Shown here in pieces: positions 1 through 4,298 of a stretch of DNA of 6,155 bases. The notes under the pieces were generated by a model. That model was given only the letters and a program-made list of their open reading frames with translations, did no database searches and had not been told where the DNA came from. Origin of the DNA: Bacteroidota bacterium (GTDB taxonomy: Bacteria; Bacteroidota; Bacteroidia; B-17B0; Aurantibacillaceae); the NCBI GenBank assembly GCA_025359355.1, contig JANYGR010000111.1:1-6155 (forward strand), given 5' to 3'. The position numbers and the translations under genes were made by a program. Within the stretch, counting starts at the first letter, position 1; the number at the start of each line of letters is the position of its first letter.

Positions 1-3
1 GGA

Positions 4-20
4 GCAAACCGTGTGTTTGC
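4..20. other. short perfect inverted repeat (6-bp arms, 5-nt loop)
   Basis: The arms gcaaac (4-9) and gtttgc (15-20) are perfectly complementary around a 5-nt loop. The element lies 9 bp beyond the stop codon of the exported-protein gene at 30-680, on that gene's downstream side. It could be a weak 3' hairpin, but no T-run follows it on the minus strand inside the window, so it is not called a terminator. The adjoining bases ttgcagctgtaa (17-28) loosely resemble the gene-proximal edge of the two large repeats (685-699 and 1793-1807), so this may be the edge of another repeat unit cut by the window. That reading is speculative. Confidence 0.3.
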
Positions 21-29
21 AGCTGTAAA

Positions 30-680
30 TTATTTTATTGTTTTCCAGTTCTTAATACTCCACGATTCAATATTGTTTATCCCTAAAACAATGTCTTTCT
101 TTATTAAGCCAACTGTGTCTACGAAATATAAATACGTGTCATTTGAAAATTCAGGCTGAATTTGATTGGCAGTTGTTATTTTAATTTTAGTAACATTATT
201 GAAAGTAACTCCATTAATATTAATTGAATTTAAATTTGAGATAATTTCCATTCCACTAAATGTTGTCCCCACAATGCTATTTGCCATATAGATAGGTTGT
301 CCGTCTTGCCCCCAAGTGCCACCACCATTCATTTTTATGAAATTATTTAATATGTAATAGTTATAATTTGTGTTATATGAAAAGCTTTTTAAATTGATTT
401 TATAGTATTCAGATTGCACTCCACCAACTTGTCCGTGGACTTGCGGTGTTGTCCAAACCATGCCTGTCTCAGTACTTAATACACTAATACTATCAAAAAC
501 TCCTGTTGAGTCATTTTTATATACCCAATAACTATTGGCCTTTACTTCAAAAGGTTTAATGCTTTGTTGGATGTAGAAATATTTTGTCTCGGGGGTGGTG
601 TCCGCAGTCGGTTGTTTGTCTTTATGGCATGCGTAAAAAGTCAAACAAAAAAGGAATATTAATAGTATTGAGTTCTTCAT
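30..680 (-). CDS. putative exported lipoprotein, 216 aa, function unknown
   Basis: The N-terminus is a typical lipoprotein signal peptide: Lys2, a hydrophobic stretch (about residues 4-16), then FYAC with the predicted lipidated cysteine at Cys18. The lipobox is relaxed (Phe at -3, Tyr at -2), as is common in Bacteroidota. After the cysteine comes HKDKQP, a Lys/Asp-containing stretch that only partly resembles the surface-export signal described for Bacteroidota lipoproteins, so the cell-surface versus periplasmic side is open. The mature part is rich in Asn, Tyr, Thr and Gly and looks all-beta. It has an early SYWVYKNDSTG segment (50-60) and a late YLYFVDTVGLIKKD segment (183-196), a pattern I associate with secreted Bacteroidota beta-sandwich lipoproteins. 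No catalytic motif is visible. The start codon is preceded by an A-rich stretch (aataaaa) and no Shine-Dalgarno. Its upstream region is repeat copy 1 (685-898). Its function cannot be inferred; it may be an orphan accessory gene. Confidence 0.72.
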   Translation of the reverse strand: MKNSILLIFLFCLTFYACHKDKQPTADTTPETKYFYIQQSIKPFEVKANSYWVYKNDSTGVFDSISVLSTETGMVWTTPQVHGQVGGVQSEYYKINLKSFSYNTNYNYYILNNFIKMNGGGTWGQDGQPIYMANSIVGTTFSGMEIISNLNSININGVTFNNVTKIKITTANQIQPEFSNDTYLYFVDTVGLIKKDIVLGINNIESWSIKNWKTIK

Positions 681-684
681 TTTT

Positions 685-898
685 ATTGCTGCTAACTACC
701 TTATACGCGCTACATTATTCGCTTACATAACCTGTGTGTGTTGTATATACGCTACTCAGTAGCATCTTAATTATTTATAAAAATAATCATTTCTCACAAA
801 CTATCAAAGGGCAAAATAATGTTTTGAATACTCTTATTACAACCAGCCTTTATATTTCAGTTGTTTGATTATGTATATGCCCTAAAAACATTTTGCAC
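685..898. repeat. large direct repeat, copy 1 (leader of the lipoprotein gene)
   Basis: This block aligns with 1793-1994 in the same orientation. Positions 752-807 are identical to 1847-1902 (56 bp), and 816-838 are identical to 1911-1933 (23 bp). The remaining stretches match with scattered substitutions and one- or two-base indels out to about 898. On the gene-proximal side, copy 1 carries an extra stretch of about 14 bp (near 700-713) relative to copy 2, beyond which the edge still resembles copy 2 (attgctgctaactac at 685-699). The block ends 4 bp before the ATG of the lipoprotein gene, so it holds that gene's whole immediate upstream region. It contains no ORF conserved between the copies. 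It may be a promoter or structured leader, or a recombining intergenic element. Confidence 0.85.
751..787. other. two adjacent inverted repeats in the identical core of copy 1
   Basis: The first is gctact-c-agtagc (751-763), a perfect 13-nt palindrome around one central base. The second is attattt-ataa-aaataat (770-787), with 7-bp arms and a 4-nt loop. Both fall inside or at the edge of the 56-bp core shared with the other copy. A one-base loop cannot fold well as RNA, so the first looks more like a protein-binding palindrome, while the AT-only second could be either a weak hairpin or a promoter-region feature. Confidence 0.45.
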
Positions 899-1071
899 GT
901 GTTAAATGCGTGTTAGATATTTACGTACTCGGCACTTCTCCCAAATTTTTAGGAGATAAAATTAAGATTGGGAAATAATAACGGATTGTAGCTTTGCTTC
1001 GGCCGAATTAGAACTGATGACTATAGGAATATTTAAATAAAGATAAATGCTTAATGGGCTTTTGTCTGTCG
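899..1071. other. intergenic spacer with no gene, between the repeat and the secreted-protein gene
   Basis: Together with repeat copy 1 this makes a gene-free stretch of 391 bp (681-1071). No ORF of credible length or composition is present on either strand. Visible structure is limited to a 5-bp inverted repeat (tctcc 937-941 with ggaga 952-956, AT-rich loop) and a perfect 10-bp palindrome ttcggccgaa (998-1007). The palindrome is markedly more GC-rich than its surroundings. The spacer is the 3' flank of the gene at 1072-1794, but neither element is followed by a T-run on the minus strand, so neither is called a terminator. It has no counterpart beside copy 2, which abuts the next gene almost directly. 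Confidence 0.5.
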
Positions 1072-1794
1072 TTAAAATGAATTGCCCTCGCATACTGAAG
1101 TCCAAGTTTCTGTTTCTCGTTTTATAATTTGTCCGCTTACTGCATTTATTAATATAAATCTATGAATAGTTTCTCTAAGTTTCGTCCCGACAACAGAAGG
1201 TTTTTCAACTCTCCAAACAAAAGTATTTTCACTGTCCAAATAATCTAATGAAATATTCAAAAGTCTGCCAGGAAATATCGTGTCTTTTTCTGCAATTAAT
1301 TTCGTATTGCATACACTTATTATTTTGTCGAACCGTCCACTTTTATAATTTGGCAACTGGTCGCTTGAAATAATATTTCCGTCTTTGTCCAGCACAACTG
1401 AAAGGTAATATCTTATACTGTCCTGAACAATGAAATAATATTGTATAGCATATTTTACTCGTCTATCACTTGTTTTACTTATCCAACCTTTTTGTTTCTT
1501 GATTTCCTTATATTTTTTGAAGTCTACAACTTGGCATGAGTAGTAATTAAGCTTTTTATAAAACTCGATGCCAACTCGTTCAAGTAGATATTTTTTAGCA
1601 TTGTCTTTAATTGTCTGCGGTAAATGCAATGTATCAGTTTCTTCATAAGGGCAGTTAACAACCATTTCAAAATGACTTTTGTTACAATTCTGGCATTCTA
1701 TTTCCTCGTCGCTACACTTTAATTTTAAGTCTTGCGAAAAAACCGTTAAGGAAACAGTCAAAAGAATCGATATAAATACTGTCGTCTTTAGCAT
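1072..1794 (-). CDS. putative secreted protein with cysteine-rich N-terminus and PepSY-like C-terminus, 240 aa
   Basis: A cleavable signal peptide is clear: Lys3, a hydrophobic core (about residues 5-18), and likely cleavage near VFSQ (18-21). The mature protein has seven cysteines (27, 34, 37, 48, 87, 162, 235), four of them within 22 residues and two as CQNC (34-37). This suggests disulfides or possibly metal binding outside the cytoplasm. The C-terminal third has FVWRVEKP (192-199) followed by FILINAVSGQIIKRE (213-227). This Trp-x-Val strand then 'Ile-Asn-Ala-x-x-Gly-x-Ile' hairpin is reminiscent of PepSY-type domains, but the match is by eye and only tentative. No catalytic residues can be named. 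The ATG lies at the very edge of repeat copy 2, with no Shine-Dalgarno. It shares no similarity with the neighbouring lipoprotein despite the shared upstream block. Its role is unknown. Confidence 0.68.
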   Translation of the reverse strand: MLKTTVFISILLTVSLTVFSQDLKLKCSDEEIECQNCNKSHFEMVVNCPYEETDTLHLPQTIKDNAKKYLLERVGIEFYKKLNYYSCQVVDFKKYKEIKKQKGWISKTSDRRVKYAIQYYFIVQDSIRYYLSVVLDKDGNIISSDQLPNYKSGRFDKIISVCNTKLIAEKDTIFPGRLLNISLDYLDSENTFVWRVEKPSVVGTKLRETIHRFILINAVSGQIIKRETETWTSVCEGNSF

Positions 1795-1994
1795 TGGCTA
1801 TAACTACATTATATCACTTACACAACATGCGTGTGTTGTATATGTACTACTCAGTAGCATCTTAATTATTTATAAAAATAATCATTTCTCACAAACTATC
1901 AATTGGAAATATAATGTTTTGAATACTCTTATTGCTTACCTGCCTTTATATTTCAATTGTTTGATAATGGCTATGCCCTAAAAATATTTTTCAC
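1793..1994. repeat. large direct repeat, copy 2 (leader of the secreted-protein gene)
   Basis: This is the same-orientation partner of 685-898, offset by about 1095 bp. It includes the 56-bp identical core (1847-1902) and the 23-bp identical run (1911-1933), with weaker similarity to about 1994. The gene-proximal edge attggctataactac (1793-1807) overlaps the ATG of the secreted-protein gene (1792-1794). The distal edge ends 14 bp short of the stop codon of the arginase-like gene. The core retains the palindromes ctact-c-agtag (1847-1857) and attattt-ataa-aaataat (1865-1882). In copy 1 the first is one base pair longer. It occupies nearly all of the 214-bp gap between the two genes. Confidence 0.85.
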
Positions 1995-2008
1995 TTACGT
2001 AATTACTA

Positions 2009-3175
2009 TTAACTCAACTTCTGATAGGTTTGCCACCAACGATCAGGAATCTCATTATTGACGGCTAATTCATAATCTTTATAAGAGCACGGCAACAACG
2101 TATGTCGTTCAAACTTCAAGCCTTTACTTGGTGGGTAAGGGATTTCCATCCACCAGCGGTTTGTTTTTTTACTTTTAAAAAAATTAATTTCATATTTTTC
2201 ATCCTGTAATACCACATGAAATTTGACATAATCGGGATTTGTACGAGAAGGAAAATCTTGTTTACGAGAATAGAAGCCATCCATAAAACACCAGATCATT
2301 TGTGCTGCTAAGTTGCTTGTTTTACCTTGTGTATCATATTCTGGATTGATTTCATAAATTCCAACGGATGTTAATTTATCATTCATACCAGCGTAACGCA
2401 TCATTTGGCAAGCTTCTTCGGAGTAAAAGCCATTTGGCTGCGCCATCGAATGAGCAGGCGCATCGCTATGCTTAATTGCCGAAATATCAAAACTCAACAT
2501 GTCTGCATGTCTGATAATTGGCTCTGCTTCTTCAATCGCATCACGCACCTGACCTAAACGGTATGTATCAAAATATAATTTATTCATCATACCTAAGGAT
2601 GTATGATCCACTAAATAGGTTTGATAACCAATGTTACTATAGTTAAATAAAAAGTTTGGTTGATGTAAAATAATTTTTCCTAAATAGGCAGTATTAGTAG
2701 TCTCTTCATCATGATTACCTAAATCAAAAGCGGCATCAACGGTTACTACATTAATGGTTTGTTCTAATTTTTCGTAACCTAAAAACTGTGCATACGTTAA
2801 GTCTTGACTTCCACCAATAATAATTGGCACAATGTTTTTTCGAACTAAATAATCTACAGTTGATTTAAGTGCATAATAGGTATCTTCTACATCATGCCCT
2901 GCTTCTATGTTTCCAAGATCGGCAATACGTGGCTTAAAACTTCCTGGATATAAAGAATATAAATAATCTCTTACTTTATTTGGCGCTAAAGCACAACCAA
3001 TGTTTGTGTAAGCACGTCTATCTTCGCACACACCAACAATAGCCATATCGATTCCTTCCAACTCCGGAAAATCAGATTCGGAAGTATAACTTGTGATGTA
3101 ATTTTTTAATTGATTTTCGGAAAAAATATCTGATGAAAGCTCAATGGTTTTAAAAAAATGTTGAATATCGCTCAT
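2009..3175 (-). CDS. arginase/formimidoylglutamase-family protein with degenerate metal site, 388 aa
   Basis: The ureohydrolase fold is recognisable from ordered motifs: VPIIIGGSQDLTYA (116-129), VVTVDAAFD (143-151), ADMLSFDIS (224-232) and VGIYEINPEYD (271-281). In active members these read GGxH, DAHxD, DxD and a Glu-x-x-Pro. Here the first histidine is Gln124, the second is Ala149, and the second aspartate of DxD is Ser232, while Asp147, Asp151, Asp230 and Glu275 remain. With both histidine ligands and one aspartate lost, normal binuclear Mn binding is doubtful, so hydrolysis of arginine, agmatine or formimidoylglutamate should not be assumed even though homologues are often annotated that way. 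The protein is about 80 residues longer than typical arginases, with an aromatic-rich C-terminal extension (about 302-388; WW at 341-342 and 380-381). It has no signal peptide, so it is probably cytoplasmic. It is separated by 144 bp from the CHAD-like gene upstream. No Shine-Dalgarno is visible. Confidence 0.85.
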   Translation of the reverse strand: MSDIQHFFKTIELSSDIFSENQLKNYITSYTSESDFPELEGIDMAIVGVCEDRRAYTNIGCALAPNKVRDYLYSLYPGSFKPRIADLGNIEAGHDVEDTYYALKSTVDYLVRKNIVPIIIGGSQDLTYAQFLGYEKLEQTINVVTVDAAFDLGNHDEETTNTAYLGKIILHQPNFLFNYSNIGYQTYLVDHTSLGMMNKLYFDTYRLGQVRDAIEEAEPIIRHADMLSFDISAIKHSDAPAHSMAQPNGFYSEEACQMMRYAGMNDKLTSVGIYEINPEYDTQGKTSNLAAQMIWCFMDGFYSRKQDFPSRTNPDYVKFHVVLQDEKYEINFFKSKKTNRWWMEIPYPPSKGLKFERHTLLPCSYKDYELAVNNEIPDRWWQTYQKLS

Positions 3176-3319
3176 AGTAATTTACTCTATTATAAAATGT
3201 AATAGAATAAATTTATTGATAAAGAGATTACAAGCATCGATTTAAATTCAAACTTATTAACGAAAGTACGTTAGTATATTAAAGTAATATATATGTTAAT
3301 ATGGTTGGGTTTAAAAACA
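3176..3319. other. AT-rich intergenic region with inverted repeats, upstream of the arginase-like gene
   Basis: This 144-bp gap should hold the 3' end of the CHAD-like transcript and probably the promoter of the arginase-like gene. Two inverted repeats are visible: tatatta-aag-taatata (3275-3291; 7-bp arms, AT only) and taacg-aaagta-cgtta (3258-3273; 5-bp arms). Neither has a GC-rich stem plus T-run, so no intrinsic terminator is called. I found no convincing Bacteroidota promoter (TTTG, about 20 nt, TAnnTTTG) on the minus strand. Near matches to the -7 element exist, but none has a properly spaced -33 element. Confidence 0.4.
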
Positions 3320-4294
3320 CTATTTAATTAAGAGTGTATCTAAAATTTTATCTTTTACAATGAAATTATAAATCATATCAGAGGCTTGTTTCAATATTAC
3401 TTGCTTGGTATCTTTTTTTACGCCTAATAAACCAATCGCTTTTTCTGTAGCCTGCTGTTCATCTGCATTTTCAACTTTTTGTATAGCATCTGCTAGAGCT
3501 TCTATTCTTAACCCATTGTCTTTTAGAATACCTAATTCTTTAATAACCCAACTTAATGCAAAAAAAGAATCGCTATCATATTCCATGATTGCCGTGTTTT
3601 TAGGCTTAATTGGTAATTTATTGTAAGGTGAATTGACAATATCTTTTGTCAAATAAGTAGTAGTGTATTTTATTTTTTTTGAGGCTGGTTTGCTTTGAAT
3701 CAATCCATTTAATGCTTGAGCGTAAATACTAATCCATCTTAATTTACGACGCATTTCATGAACTTCTGATTCTATTTCGGTAAATGAATAATTTAACTTC
3801 AGAGCAAATGATTTAATTTTTTCAATTTCTTTTTCAATTACATACCTTAATTCAGCAACATGTTCTTCATCGTAAAACAAAGTATATTGGCTTAACTTCA
3901 CGTTAAAATTTAATAACTTACCACGTAACCAATCTTTATCATTTAATCTGGAATTAAGCCTTCCAGAAACAACCTCAACGTTTTGTGTAAAATTCGCGAG
4001 AATAGGTTTCGTGATTTTTTTATTTGATTTGAATTCTTTTTCAAAAGCAACGTAATAATCCAATAATCCAAATTCATCTTCTAGTTTTTTAAATCGCATG
4101 TGCCACTTGGTTAAGAAGGCTTCGTCAAAAGCATTGTCGTGCAATCGAGTCAAAGCTTCTAACATAAATAATGGCGTACGTGCATTGTTTTCATAAAGCC
4201 ATAAAGCTGGATTTTTTTGCTTTGTTGCTTTTACAAATAAAGCTTGTAATTGCATACTATAAAATAAAAATGGATTAAACTGTTTTTCTGTCAT
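3320..4294 (-). CDS. predicted all-helical protein with CHAD-like signature, 324 aa
   Basis: The protein is almost wholly alpha-helical and rich in Lys, Glu and Leu, with no signal peptide or membrane segment, so it is probably cytoplasmic. Two segments resemble CHAD domains (helical, histidine-containing, polyphosphate-associated). One is an N-terminal stretch with ARTPLFMLEALTRLHD. The other is an internal SEVHEMRRKLRWISIYAQAL, whose His, Arg at +3 and Arg at +7 fit the CHAD helix pattern. The rest of the signature is weak, so the assignment is tentative. I chose the ATG at 4294 (MTEKQFNP), which leaves a 4-nt gap after the stop of the upstream phosphatase gene. An in-frame ATG at 4330 would add 12 residues (MIFASLVLKFNH) and overlap that gene by 32 bp. 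Either way the two genes are probably co-transcribed and may be translationally coupled. A role in phosphate or polyphosphate physiology under the phosphatase is only inference. Confidence 0.7.
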   Translation of the reverse strand: MTEKQFNPFLFYSMQLQALFVKATKQKNPALWLYENNARTPLFMLEALTRLHDNAFDEAFLTKWHMRFKKLEDEFGLLDYYVAFEKEFKSNKKITKPILANFTQNVEVVSGRLNSRLNDKDWLRGKLLNFNVKLSQYTLFYDEEHVAELRYVIEKEIEKIKSFALKLNYSFTEIESEVHEMRRKLRWISIYAQALNGLIQSKPASKKIKYTTTYLTKDIVNSPYNKLPIKPKNTAIMEYDSDSFFALSWVIKELGILKDNGLRIEALADAIQKVENADEQQATEKAIGLLGVKKDTKQVILKQASDMIYNFIVKDKILDTLLIK

Positions 4295-4298
4295 ATGA

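Noticed and set aside
812..843. Bacteroidota-type promoter for the lipoprotein gene (GTTG, 20 nt, TTATTTTG on the minus strand)
   Set aside because: The spacing is right, but each element has a mismatch and neither is preserved in the equivalent part of copy 2, so in AT-rich DNA it is not distinguishable from chance.
685..1071. Integron attC site or gene-cassette array
   Set aside because: Strings fitting GTTRRRY exist by chance (gttaaat 901-907, gttagat 912-918), but no paired complementary core sites with an attC-like imperfect stem were found. No integrase is in the window.
1679..1981. 100-codon plus-strand ORF running through the 5' end of the secreted-protein gene and repeat copy 2
   Set aside because: It is antisense to a well-supported signal peptide and has no family resemblance. 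Although the frame reads partly through copy 1 as well, that follows from DNA identity; in copy 1 an upstream stop and downstream indels break it.
685..1994. Insertion sequence or transposon bounded by the two repeats
   Set aside because: The repeats are direct, internally diverged and leader-positioned. The DNA between them encodes only an exported orphan protein, with no transposase and no terminal inverted repeats.
3275..3291. Intrinsic terminator after the CHAD-like gene
   Set aside because: The stem is AT-only and is not followed by a T-run in the direction of transcription.
3405..3626. 73-codon plus-strand ORF inside the CHAD-like gene
   Set aside because: It is fully antisense to a longer, compositionally normal gene. 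It has no start signal and its Ser/Leu-rich translation is typical of a shadow frame.
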